A stretch of 64,000 bases of DNA from Alentia gelatinosa (GCA_950022655.1 OX465581.1:28181300-28245299), one strand, 5' to 3'; numbered from the stretch's first letter, positions 10,909 through 22,567 are shown. The notes: generated by a model not told the origin, from the sequence alone. Made by a program: numbers and translations.

Positions 10909-11298
10909 TTAAGGCCACTCAAAAAAAAAACTTGTTTCTCATCACCGCGCGCATCAGAAAAAACGATTTTAGAAGATCTTTTTTTTTTGATTTTTTTTTT
11001 AAATAGATGAATCTTGATAGAAATTCTAATAGGTATGTGTATTTAGTATCAAATTAAAGCTCCTGGTGTCAGGGATGCATTAAATGTATAGCCAGTAAAA
11101 ATCTGTAAACCCCGCGTAAGCAGACACCCCGCGTAAGCAGCCACTTTGGCCCGGATCAGAGGGTGTCCACTTATGCAGGGTTGTATTGTATGTCTGCCAT
11201 CTTTGATATAGCAGAAAAAAAAAAGAAAAAAAAAGCGCCCTCGTCATATTTTTCATGGCTTGGTGATGAGAAACAATTTTTTTTTGTTTAGTGGCTTA
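10909..11298. mobile_element. Tourist-like MITE, copy 1
   Basis: The left end is (a)GGCCACTC, an A-run, then CTTGTTTCTCATCACC. The right end is the inverse, GGTGATGAGAAACAA, a T-run and GTGGC. A TTA triplet flanks it at 10909-10911 and 11296-11298. The 3-bp TTA duplication and short inverted ends fit PIF/Harbinger-mobilised MITEs. A second copy is at 41134-41309. Confidence 0.7.
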
Positions 11299-12110
11299 AC
11301 TCTCATTGTTTATTTTGATGAAAGTTCAGGGTCAGAGCTCGCATCCCATAGTGTTTGAATCGTGTAGTCAAAAAAAACCACTATGTGGCAGCATTTCCAA
11401 CCATTAGGAACCTTTGTTCAATTCTCCTCTTACAGGTGTATTTTATCCTGACATACGATCGGGGTCACTCCTATATATACGAGACTATGAAAGAGGATTT
11501 CTCTCCCTATGGACGAGAGGGGTAATTGAACGCGATTGACGAGTTCTTGTCCATTAGGCTGCCCGTGGAGGTATCTTTCGTGGGTACTCCTGACCAACAA
11601 GAGTTAAAAATAAAACGACCCCCAGGTCCCGCCATTGGGTCAAGGTGGCCGCTTATTGGATCCGACTTTGTGTAGCTCTGGGTCCCGATTAATGATCAAC
11701 ACTTCTGGACGACCTTATGGAAGGCTGATACTGTCTTAGCGAACAGACCTAAATATCATTAAACAATGAACCTTGCGCAAGGTACAGAAAAGGGTCTTTA
11801 TGTAGAATCCTAGATTATTAAACGGGCCTCTGCTGGTACACGCTCTGCTGATGGGTGTTGCCATCTACCGGAGGACGCTGACAACTCAACGGGCATAGGC
11901 GAGCGCCGCTTGGTCAACTCTCAGTGGTGCCTGAGAACTACTTTTCCAGAGGTCATCCGTCAGATAAAAGCTGACCAATCTACCGTTCACGACTCGGCAA
12001 CAAGGCGACACGGGTAACTAATCACATTCACAGTGCTTGCTTCCAACGTTTCCATCAATGAAGTGAATGAGGTGACAAGTTTGACTAACCTACCCTGATT
12101 GCGAGGAGAG
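11299..12110. other. No gene recognised
   Basis: Moderately GC-richer unique sequence with only short open frames and no recognised motif. Confidence 0.4.
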
Positions 12111-12250
12111 CCACTGTGCGGTCCATAACTATCAAAAATGTCCATAACTATAAAAAATGACTTGGTTTGAGACTTATGGACATTCGTCATGTCCATAACT
12201 ATCAAAATATCCATAACTGTCATAAAATGTCCATAACTATCAAAACCTGG
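12111..12250 (+). repeat. Tandem repeat, ~18-bp unit (GTCCATAACTATCAAAAA)
   Basis: About six imperfect units with CCATAACTAT/GTC as the core. First member of a block of five adjoining satellite families. Confidence 0.8.
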
Positions 12251-12254
12251 TTAA

Positions 12255-12690
12255 AAAATGTGTTACCGCATTTGCGTTACATAGCGTTACTTCCCGTTAG
12301 GCCTACCATTCAACCGCGTTACGCTACCTAAGAAAACATTACCGATCAAATCGCGTTACATTCTAATTGCGTTACGCTACCTAAGAATGCGTTATATTTA
12401 TGACCACATTACATCCTAACCCCGTTATCACGTTATCGTTACCACGTTAGCGTTACCGTTACCATTCTAACCGCGTTACCATACTAACCGCGTTACGCAT
12501 TACCATTCTAACCACGTTACATTCTAACCGCGTTACGCGTTACCGTTCTAACAGCGTTACATACTAACCGCGTTACGTGTTACCGTGCTAACCGCGTTAC
12601 ATATTAACCACGTTATGCGTTACCGTGCTAACCGCGTTACATACTAACCCCATTACACATTACCGTTCTAACCGAGTTACATCAGGAGGT
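12255..12690 (+). repeat. Degenerate tandem array of CTAACCGCGTTAC units
   Basis: Repeats of TAACCGCGTTAC alternate with GCGTTACCGTTC and ATTCTAAC, giving a compound unit of about 40 bp with frequent substitutions. CpG-rich compared with the flanks. Confidence 0.8.
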
Positions 12691-12744
12691 GAATCGTAGA
12701 CCATATCGTTGCCATATCGTAGTGGACGCCGGGCCTTACCATGT

Positions 12745-13080
12745 TACCATGGTAAAGTCCTCACTCACTAGTCCTGACTCACCAGTCCTGACTCACCAGC
12801 CTTCAATCATCAGTCCTCACTCATGAGTAATCACTCACCAGTCTTCACTCACCAGTCCGCACTCACCAGTCCGCACTCACCAGTCCGCACTCACCAGTCC
12901 GCACTCACCAGTCCGCACTCACCAGTCCGCACTCACCAGTCCTCACTCACTAGTCTGCACTCAACAGTCCTCACTCAACAGTGCTCACTCAACAGTGCTC
13001 ACTCAACGGTACTCACCAGTTCTCACTCACCAGCACTCACTTACCACAGTACTCACCAGTCCTCACTCACCATTACCTAG
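12745..13080 (+). repeat. 14-bp satellite CAGTCCGCACTCAC
   Basis: Six consecutive near-perfect units lie in the middle (about 12854-12937), with decaying variants on both sides (CAGTCCTCACTCAC, CAGTGCTCACTCAA). The open frame across it is a consequence of the repeat and is not a gene. It grades into a GGTCACTCAGTAT variant at 13081-13140. Confidence 0.9.
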
Positions 13081-13504
13081 TCACTTAGTATGTGTCACTC
13101 AGAATGGGTCACTCAGTATGGCTCACTCAAACGGGGGGTCACTGTGAATGTGTCATCCTAAAGGGGGTCATCCACAGGCGACTACTACAAATCCGTCCGT
13201 CCCAAGTCACGGTCCGTCGTCTACAAAATTAAAATCCAGACGGTTGTCTTACTGACGGATGGACAAACATACTTCCACTAGCCACTATTCCGTCTGACGT
13301 TTTCAAAATCCGTCTGGGTAATCCGTCTAGTTTCCCGCACAAGGGCTACGACACAGGCTACGACAAAATACTTTATTTTTTCAAAACTGGTGACAGTGAC
13401 CTATGATTTGTTTTTTTAAATTTGAAGAAGGTGGCATGGGTTTACTGAGTGAAATTAAATTTTTTAGAATTCTTATATATTCTATTATCAAATATTTTAA
13501 TACT

Positions 13505-15205
13505 GCCTCTCTACCATACTGTCCCTCCGCCATACTGCCCCTTCACCATACTGCCCCTCCACCGTACTGCCCCTCCATGATACTACCCCTCCATGATACT
13601 ACCCCTCACCCATACTGACCCTCACCCATACTGACCCACACCGATACTACCCCTCAACCATACTGCCTCTCTACAATACTGCCCCTTTACCATACTGTCC
13701 CTCCACCATACTGCCCCTCCACCATACTGCCCCTCCACCATACTGCCCCTCTACCATACTGCCCCTCTACCATACTCACCCTCCACCATACTACCCTCCA
13801 CCATACTGCCCCTCCAATATACTTCCCCTCCACATTACTATATACCTACATATCATACCATTTAGTCACACTAACTACGTCTCTATATATTACTGCCCCT
13901 CCACCATACTACCCCTCACCTGTACTGCCCCTTCCCAATACTGCCCCTCCCCCATACTACCCCTCTACAATACTGCCCCTTTACCATACTGTCGCTCCAC
14001 CATACTGCCCCTCTACAATACTGCCCCTCTACCATACTGCCCCTCTACCATACTCACCCTCCAGCATACTACCCCTCCACAATAATGCCCCTCTACCATA
14101 CTGTCCCTCCACCATACTGCCCCTCCACCATACTACCCCCCCACCATACTGCCCCTCTACTATACTGTCCCTCTACTATACTCACCCTCCACCATACTGC
14201 CCCTCCACCATACTACCCCCCCCCCCCCCCACCATACTGCCCCTCTACCATGCTGCCCCTCTACTATACTCACCCTCCACCATACTACCCCACACCCATA
14301 CTGCCCCTCCAATATACTGCCCCTCCACATTACTATATAACTATAGGCGAATGTCCCACTTTTACTGCCCAGTAGTACAAATTCCGTTCATCACTGAGTG
14401 ACGAAAGAATATCCATACGTCCCTCCGTACGATGTGACCATTCATTCTACTATTTAATGGGACTTTTAATGATTTCTAGGTATATAATAATAATAAAGAG
14501 ACACAGTGACTGTAACTGAAATCCATCTGTTCCTCAATATTTTGATAAAAAATACTCGCAGAGTTGAAAGAACGAGGTGAGTATTTCTGATCAAGATATC
14601 TCTGAACAGATTCCATTGAGCCACACTAACTATGTCTCTATATATTACTGCCCCTCCACCATACTACCCCTCACCTATACTGCCCCTCCCCCATATTATC
14701 CCTCTACAATACTGCCCCTTTACCATACTGTCCCTCCACCATACTGCCCCTCTACAATACTGCCCCTCTACCATACTGCCCCTCTACCATACTGCCCCTC
14801 TACCATATTACCCTCCAGGATACTACCCCTCCACAATACTGCCCCTCTACCATACTGTCCCTCCACTATACTGCCCCTCCACCATACTGCCCCTCCACCA
14901 ATCTGCCCCTACACCATACTATCCTTCCACCATACTCCCCCTGTAAAATACTCCCCCTCTACCATACTGCCCCTTAACCATACTGCCTCTCACAAAAAAT
15001 GCTCCTGAATCATATTGCCCCTCTACCATACTGCCCCTCCACCATACTGCCCCTAAACGATACTGCCCCTCAGCATACTGCCCCTTAACCATGCTGCCCT
15101 TAAACCATAATGCCCCTCCACCATACCACTCCTCACCATAGTACTCCTCCACCACACTGCCCCTCAACCACACTGCCCCTAAATCACACTGTCCCTCACT
15201 ATAGT
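13505..15205 (+). repeat. 16-bp satellite ACCATACTGCCCCTCC, forward array
   Basis: About 100 units with one or two substitutions each. Non-satellite interludes near 13835-13895 and 14335-14635 share a CACACTAACTA(C/T)GTCTCTAT segment (about 13868 and 14623), which indicates a duplication of about 0.75 kb of the array. A 15-C run lies at 14216-14230. The predicted Pro/His/Tyr-rich peptides are spurious: the 16-bp unit is open in every frame. Confidence 0.95.
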
Positions 15206-15715
15206 ACCCCTATGAGGGGCAGTACAGTTTAGGGCAAGTATGGTTCAGGGCAGTATGGTGGAGGGGCAGTATGGTCTAAGGGCAGTATGGATTGAGGACA
15301 GCATGGTAGAGATGCAGTATGGGTTAAGGGGAGTATGATTGAGAGTATGGTAGAGCAGGAGTATAGTGTATGGGTAGTATGGCTGACAGGCAGTATGGTG
15401 GTTGAAGGAAAGTATGGGTGAGGGGCGGTATGGTTGAGGGGCAGTATGGTCTAAGGGCAGTATGGATTAAGGACAGCATGGTAGAGATGCAGTATGGATT
15501 AAGGGGAGTATGATTGAGAGGCAGTATGGTAGACGAGGAGTATAGTGTAAGGGTAGTATGGATGACAGGCAGTATGGTGGTTGAAGGAAAGTATGGGTGA
15601 GGGGCGGTATGGTTGAGGGGCAGTATGGGTGAGGGGCAGAATGGGTGAGGGGCAGGACGGTTGAGGAGCAGTCATTTAGGGGCAGTATGTGGAAGGGCAG
15701 TATGGTGGAGGTGCA
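15206..15715 (-). repeat. Same 16-bp satellite in reverse orientation
   Basis: From about 15206 the units read GGGGCAGTATGGTxxA, the reverse complement of the preceding array. The switch lies within a near-palindrome, GTACCCCTATGAGGGGCAGTAC (15204-15225). Inside, a segment of about 187 bp is present twice in tandem (starting about 15262 and 15449; GTCTAAGGGCAGTATGGATT is common to both). Confidence 0.95.
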
Positions 15716-15795
15716 GTTCCCCCCTCCCTCCCTCCTCCTTGTACGCCCCAGAAAGCCTCTTATGAACGTGATCATTTTATATTCCCGTATAGTTG

Positions 15796-17461
15796 ACAAT
15801 GTCACACTGAAATCCCTGAAGCTGAAACAGCTACGTATATCAACAGGTATTTCACCGAGATAGGCCCCAAGTTAGCTCAGGGTCTGAATGATGATTGGAT
15901 TAACCATGTTGGCCAAATAGACTCATCACTGGATAATATTTTCCTTGAATGTGACGATGTTAGGAAAGAAATTTCTAATATTGACGTTTGGAAATCCTCG
16001 AATGTTGAAGGGATTTCGTCCAAGTTTCTGAAGGTTGCCCTTTTGGCCGTTCCAGAAAGAGTTACCACTCTCTTTAATTTATCATTGTCAACTGGAGTTT
16101 TTCCATCACTGTGGAAAGTGGCCCTAGTCATCCCCCTCAAGAAAGGTGGTAATTCTAATCTAGTCACAAATCTGCGTCCCATTTCGTTACTGCCATTGAT
16201 GGGAAAGCTCCTAGAAAAATTGGTACACAACCACTTGTCCCTGTATTTTGAAGACAACAAACTACTTAATATTAACCAAGGAGGGTTTCGCCCGGCTCAT
16301 TCCACGACCGACACCTGTGTACGTTTAACAGACAAAATATTGTCGGCTACTAATGAAGGTAAATTGTCACTTGTATGTTTTATAGATCAACGCAAGGCGT
16401 TTGATACAGTTGATCACAATATCTTACTTAGAAAGCTTGATTTGTTAGGGATTAAAGGCAGCTTGTTACGGTGGATTAAGAGTTATCTTGCGAACAGAAG
16501 TCAGCTAACATTAGCAAACAACATCAAATCGAAGGGGTTGGGTATCAGATGCGGAGTTCCGCAAGGCTCCACACTTGGGCCGTTTTTCTTCTTAAGCTAT
16601 ATCAATGACTTACCTGCAATATTCAATAACATTACTACTTACCTATACGCAGATGACACAGTTCTTGTTGTCAATGGGAAAGACCAGCTTGATCTTGTTA
16701 CGCAAATGCAATCCGAATTAGATAGGCTTTCTAATTGGTGTTGCCAGAACAAATTAACGATCAATGATTCCAAATCTAAATTCATGTTCTTTGGTTCTAC
16801 TCACATGGTTAAAGCAGTTAATCGTCATGACCTCACAATCAATGGCAACAGTATTGATAGAGTATATCATTATAAATACTTGGGATTTACCCTAGACCAA
16901 TATTTGAATATGAACCAACACGTCGAAAATACTATAAAACTAGTCTCACATAAGTTATATATCTTGGGATGTATCAGAAAGTACTTAACTGTTCAAGCAG
17001 CGGTGAGGATCTACAAGGCAATGGTACTTCCCTATATTGACTATGGCAACATTTTATGTCAGGGTGCACACAGTTTTCTAAAAGACAAAACGCAAAAACT
17101 ACAAAACAAGGGTCTTAAAATTTGTATGAGATGGGATGGTAGAGATAACATAATTGCTTTACATAGAGCAGCAAAAGTTGCCCTGATTACTGACCGAGTT
17201 AAGGCTCAGATGCTGAACTATATGTACTGTAAACAAACTGATGAAGAATTAACCCAAAAACCAAATCGAAATACAAGACAATTCGCTGGTACTATTTTTA
17301 AAACAACTCGACCAAAGTGTGAAAAATATAAATCAAGCGCTATATACTGGGGGTCTATTTTGTGGAACAACATCCCGAGTAAGGTCAAAAACATTAATAC
17401 GTATGCAGGTTTCAAATGGTCGCAGAAGAAGTTTATGTTATCGAAATTATACGACCAGTAG
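15796..17461 (+). CDS. LINE ORF2 C-terminal region: near-intact reverse transcriptase
   Basis: One continuous frame of about 555 codons follows a stop at 15793. It starts in the linker between endonuclease and RT (ETATYINRYFTEIGPKLA) and includes KSSNVEGISSKFLK, LRPISLLPLMGKLLEKL, GGFRPAHSTTD, FIDQRKAFDTVDH (catalytic Asp), GVPQGSTLGP and LYADDTVLVV (YADD about 16646-16657). The thumb and C-terminal IYWGSILWNNIP follow. All RT catalytic aspartates are present and there is no frameshift. The endonuclease is missing, because the element abuts the satellite at about 15.75 kb, so it is 5' truncated and cannot move on its own. It is much less decayed than the LINE at 2-1340. Confidence 0.9.
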
Positions 17462-17850
17462 GCCGGAATGGGGTCCATAGTATGCCATAGTAGTCGCATG
17501 TGCATATGTTCGAATACATAGTTTCATCATAAGAAGCACTGGTAATATACTTTGCGCAGCGAAGACAAGATAAGTATGTTATTGTGTGTTGGTAAAGCGG
17601 GAATTCCCCCGAGCAACCAAAATCAACAGAAAGTTCCCGAAATTTATATCGTCTTCAATCTTAAGCCCCGCACCCACTAACTACATCGAACGTTGTGTCG
17701 GAAGCGTGCGCCAGTGTACCTCGACTTCTGCGACACGTGCCGACACACCCCGACATGGGCTGAGACATGCCCCGACACAGGAGCCTTATCGCAGCCCTTA
17801 CGATACGGCTACGACATGTCCAACATGTTAAGGGGAGTACCCACTGCTTA

Positions 17851-18023
17851 CGACACACTCCGACAAGCCTTACAACACACTCCGACACCAGAATTCTGTG
17901 TCGGAAAGGCTCTGTCGGAGTGTGTTGCAGTGTGTCGCAGCGCCTTGTCGGAGTGTGTCGCAGTGTGTCATAAGGGTTTGGCGGGAAAATGAAGGGTTAC
18001 CACAGTAGCGACACACTCCGACA
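17851..18023. repeat. Cluster of 15-bp sites CGACACACTCCGACA in both orientations
   Basis: Forward sites lie at 17851-17865, 17874-17887 (first base lost) and 18009-18023. Inverse sites (TGTCGGAGTGTGT[C/T]G) lie at 17913-17927 and 17946-17960. Partial sites surround them (for example GTGTCGGAA at 17900). They lie immediately upstream of the Harbinger-like coding relic and resemble subterminal transposase-binding repeats. Confidence 0.8.
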
Positions 18024-18065
18024 CCAGCTACGACAGAAGCCGTCTGGGCCGTCGAGTTATACAAC

Positions 18066-19442
18066 ATGGATGTCGAAGCTTTAGTGATTTTGGCTGCTCT
18101 TCTTGGTACCGCAACATATGTGTACCAAAGGAAGGTTACTGAAGTGGATCGGCAACGCCAAAAACACATAAAAGACGTCACAGTTGCTGGGTAAAGAAAT
18201 GGCGATCGGGGCGTACAGACTCAACCAACCAAAATACGTTCTTCAAACGGTAAGAAAGATCCCTGATTTTGTAAACGGTATAATAATTATTCAAGATGTG
18301 ATAAAGGAGATATGAATTAAAATTCCCACCAATTTCCCTGTAGATTTTCAAGCTATGAAACCTAGCGAGTTCCAAAGGATGTTACGCATGTCACCTCTGC
18401 TTTTCGACCAAATCGTAGAGGGCGTCAGACCACTCATCAAGAGGGATGACACAAATTTCAGAAAGGCTATCACTGTTGAGGAGAAGGTCACGATCACACT
18501 CTACTTCCTGGCTTCAGGTAAGACATTTATTATATAGACATCGCATCCCTGTACATCATCATGTTGTTCATTTCAGGGGCGGGGGGGGAGAAATTAGTGC
18601 ATTTTTTATATATTTATTTACTTATTAAATTTAAATGAGTTCTTGTTTCTTGGTTCTAGATTTATATTCCGGCCCCACACTGTGTATCAAATGGAACTTC
18701 ATGTGCTTATACATTTTTTTTTTCAGGGGCATCCATAAGAACTCTTCAGCATGCATTCCTGATAGGGCTTACGAGTGTCAGACGCATCATACGAGAGACA
18801 ACATGGGCACAGTCTTCCGAGGAAAGTACTTAAAGGTGAGTACGATGGCCTATATGAAGAAAATATATTATATATGGGTGCACGAAAGCCTATTCCTAAT
18901 CTTTGGTGTCACATACATATAATCGCCCTTATATAAAAACCCTACAGACTATTCTTCTAAATAATAGACAAGGAGTCAGGGAATGGCCATATACATATAA
19001 ATACACTCCATAATATTTCAGCATTCAACTTAATCTTTCTACGTATCTCTTATTAGTTAAAAGAAATGTGTTGAAAGGCACACTAGATTTGCTCAAATTT
19101 GTGAGTGTTCCCGACATATGTATCTTTTCCTATAATTTTGTTCTGTAGTATAGTAATAAGCAGAAAAAAAAAATCTTACATCTTCTTCCCTTCTTGTTCT
19201 TTCAGACTCCAAGAACACCTGCAGAGTGGGCCGGCATATCTCAAGGATTCAAACAAAGGTGGCAATACTCCAGTTGCATCGGTGCAGTTGACGGCAAACA
19301 CGTCCGCATTATGAAACCTCCAGGGGCTGGATCGTTGTACTATAACTATAAGGATTTCCACAGCATGGTAATCATGGTAGTCGCAAGTTTCAATTACGAA
19401 ATACTCTACATCAGTGTGGGAGCGGAAGGACGCCTCTCGGAA
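18066..19442 (+). pseudogene. PIF/Harbinger (HARBI1-like) transposase, spliced and broken
   Basis: Exon-like blocks are 18066-18249 (MDVEALVILAALLG and a WRSGRTDS-like basic segment), 18344-18517 (MLRMSPLLFDQIVEGVRPLI, then VTITLYFLASG), about 18728-18836 (GASIRTLQHAFLIGLTSVRR, then IIRETTWA) and 19206-19442 (CIGAVDGKHVRI, then YNYKDFHSMVIMVVASFNYE). GT/AG splice signals bound them. This is the order of the HARBI1/PIF DDE family. The first catalytic Asp (VDGKH) is present. At the second site the family's A-D-x-x-Y/R-F is VASFNYE, so that Asp is lost. A stop follows GRLSE and no third acidic block is seen. A frame change between ETTWA and GKYLKTPRT is further damage. It is inactive. Confidence 0.85.
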
Positions 19443-19445
19443 TAG

Positions 19446-19852
19446 GAAGTATGTGTCTATCACACCAACATAGGGTCGAGTACTGCAATAGGATGTAAAC
19501 TAGGCAGTTAAGCAGAGCGGTGTCAACAGTTGTCACTGGCTTTGGTGAAACAATTCTTGCAATAATCATTGCAAAATATATCATTTAGGATAAAGGTATG
19601 ACATCCATATAAAATCCCCCACTGTAAATTTACTTAAATTTTGATATGTTTTAGTATGAATATCATACATCTATGGCATGTCTGACCCTGTCACCGTTTT
19701 GAAGACCATTTGGACTAAATGGTCACAAATCTGGAATGTGAAACAGTGACGAAGACCATTTTCCCCTCAAAATGGTCATTGTTATTATGACCATTTGCCT
19801 TTGAAACGGTCACTAACTGGTCACTATCACATATTATCATAACTGAAAAACA
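19446..19852. other. No gene; short internal repeats of GACCATTT
   Basis: Between 19680 and 19830 the words GACCATTT/AAATGGTC recur in both orientations, giving small hairpins. No coding motif is seen. Confidence 0.4.
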
Positions 19853-20185
19853 CCTCCCAGTCTGAATTGAGAGTCCCGGAGGAGATTCTCCTCCAGTTTC
19901 TCGATGAACTGGTTGGCATACATGTGGCCAGTCTTGTCCCCATCACAGTTCCACTGATTTTTCATTGTTTGGTTTTTGGGTGCCCTGAAGTGTTTCGAAT
20001 ATTTTTTCTCTGATTGTTACACTACCCTCATCGTTTGGTATGTTGCTATACAAAGCCCCCAGATCAAGGGTGCCTGATATGTCCCCATCACTTAGTTGGC
20101 CTAGCCCCTCTATCAACGTCAAAAAGTGATTTGTGTATTTTAGGTACGATTTGATTGTTGTGACATTCGGTTTGAGAAAATGTTC
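19853..20185 (-). pseudogene. Penelope-like element reverse transcriptase fragment
   Basis: On the minus strand one frame reads IKSYLKYTNHFLTLIEGLG, then GTLDLGALYSNIPNDEG. This is the Penelope-like RT signature (S-Y-x-K-D-T-x-HFL, and the T-x-D-V-x-SLYTNIPHxEG block), with the catalytic Asp retained. After a stop and frame change, MYANQFIEKLEENLL follows, equivalent to the YAN-F-M-x-x-LE block. The YxDD box and GIY-YIG endonuclease are absent. It is a short relic, but the motif order makes assignment to PLEs, not LINEs, fairly secure. Confidence 0.8.
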
Positions 20186-21318
20186 TACAATGAGTGTTCC
20201 TATACATATGTTGTTTTTAAGATTAACAATAATAACTTACTATAACTTCCAGTGCATTTCCACGCTTTTCTGCTGAAAAAAATATCTTAACGATTGAAGT
20301 AACACAGGGAAATTGGGGAGGAGGTCTAGAGCTTATGGTATGTTCCGCTTTGTATAAACTGTTGATTAAAGTGTAGAGATTATCTCCTTTGTAAGTTCAA
20401 TACAATGATACAACTGCAGGGACATTAATGAGGTGGATTTCAAGCGTTGTGCGACAAATGAAGAATGATATAAATAAATACGCTTTTTGTACTCATTTGT
20501 ATCTCATTTCAGAAAAAAAGATATGATGATCCATCAGCATGTTGTTATAAGAACAATGACAAGGTGGCTAAAACAGGGACAAACAAGATTGATGATGTAC
20601 CACGCCAGTATAAGAAAGTCGAAAAAACATAACTTGGCATAAACACTTCAGAGTTTTTAATGTGTTCTTGTGTGAAAAATGACGAGTGAACCACAACTCA
20701 GTCACCATAACTCTAAAATCAGGTTTTCTGTTGGCTCAGGTTAATGCTCGAATGGTGCGGTATAAATGAGGTTATCCCGTCGGGCGATGTACAATTGTAT
20801 TGCGATTAAAACATCTCGACACAGATTGCTCTGAAATAAGACTGGAAATATTAACCAAGACTTCCAATATTCCGGACAGCCTTTTTAAAAAGACAGCAAC
20901 ATCCTTATGGTCATTCTGCTGGTTTCGAAGTGCAACGAGTCGGCAATTTGATAGTATTGAATTCAAAACACCCAAATCCCCCTTTTTACGCTACGACTGA
21001 AATTACAATTCATCACCTGATGAGTATGAGTTTATGACGAGCACATTGTGTTATCTGACCTGAATTAGGAACACTGTAATTACGCCCCACGCTGAACGTG
21101 CATTTCTTGCCTGTAGCAGTAATCAGCGCCGTGAGGTACTCAGCGTAACGAGCTGCTCGCTAAAAGCGGGTCAGAAGACGCTCCGTCGGCAGGAGTCCAT
21201 TTCACACCCTCTCATCAGTTTCCCTAGTGTGTTATCTGACAATCATGAGCTCCAAATTGATGTCCTTAAAACACGAAATCCAGCTTTAACATAACATAAG
21301 AGGAGTTAAGCAGAATTG
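20186..21318. other. No gene recognised
   Basis: A possible terminal exon at about 20513-20630 (after a TTTCAG; KNNDKVAKTGTNKIDDVPRQ, then a stop) could not be assigned. Nothing else is supported. Confidence 0.3.
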
Positions 21319-21446
21319 TCTTTAGAAACGTATTTTGAACCACTACGCTCACTTGTTTGGATGCTCCGTATCATCACTCGGCTACGCCTCGTGACGATTA
21401 CTACGCATCCAAACTCGTGGCGTAGTGGTTCAAAATACGTTTCGAA
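21319..21446. mobile_element. Foldback element with ~40-bp arms
   Basis: AAACGTATTTTGAACCACTA at about 21327 is exactly inverted at 21424-21443, and the inner parts TTTGGATGC and GCATCCAAA also pair. A short AT/GC-mixed loop separates them. It has no coding capacity. Confidence 0.8.
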
Positions 21447-22567
21447 AGCGGTTCTGTTTTTATCTCACCTCCAACACGGACCTTACAGTCGATTTTAAGC
21501 AATAATATAATCATGTATTGAATTGTTCAAACAATAGCATCGTAACTATTGTTGCTGCAGCTGCGGTTCAAACAATGGCACCGCAACTATTTTCTTTTCC
21601 GCGACGTTCATTGGTCGCACCATACATAGATTCTCCGCCACTGCAATGGCAGAGAATTGACACTCTATGTAGGTGAGCGTGGCATATTTTATTTCAACAT
21701 TAACTCAATGGCACAACCTGTACCAGGGGTGGGATAATAAATGGCCCATGGGTTTTATGTAAAAGCCCATAAAAATGTTACTTATGTACGCGAAAAATAT
21801 TTCCATATATTGCACTATATTAGTAGTCGACTGGTTGTATGGAGGTGTCTATTAGTATAGTAAGGGATCTCTCAAATCGCAGTATTTCTCTATGCTTCCC
21901 GTTCTAAACTAAATTAGATATATGTATTATCAGAAAAGTGTACAGTGCAGACAAATGCCCTCTGAAATGCTTCAAAGGGTAATTTTCATCAGCGTTTCAC
22001 CAGACGATTGAGGGGAAATGCTGATTAGGTTGGCGTTATGATAATGAGACTTCAGAGGAAGCATTAATTATGGAAATACGGAAACAGTATTTTAATTCTT
22101 GGTATCCGGTTCCCACTTCGAAAATTCCCATTGCTCAAAACGGAGCGGACTGACTTGTCATGATTAGAATTAAAGAAATCCGCCGTAAAACAACTCTCAA
22201 GAGCAGGCTCTATCCAACGCCAAAGAAACTTCTCAACAAATGTTCTCTCCATTTCGTCATTTTCTTTCATTTTTATCTGTTGAACACATCCTTTAGAAAA
22301 TACATCATAAAGATTTTATAGTATAATCAATCAATAAGTCTAGCAGGATAGTGGCGTATTAAGCAGTTAAGGCTGAAGGCTTTATTCGAACACGATCGGT
22401 AGGAAAATGACAAATAGAGATAAAAAAAAGTCGGTAGATAGATAAATTCATCCTAGGATAACAATATGTGGTGTTTCTGATTACCTGAGTACAGTGATTG
22501 TCTTTTATGATAGACTTCACCATTCACCATTATAAAATGTCAGCTATCAGAATTAAAGTGGATCATA

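Noticed and set aside
12823..13080. 85-residue His/Ser/Pro-rich frame
   Set aside because: It follows from the 14-bp satellite CAGTCCGCACTCAC and has no start context or splice signals.
14085..15008. Long Pro/His/Tyr-rich open frames in the satellite
   Set aside because: A 16-bp unit without stops is open in all frames; the peptides are translations of the repeat.
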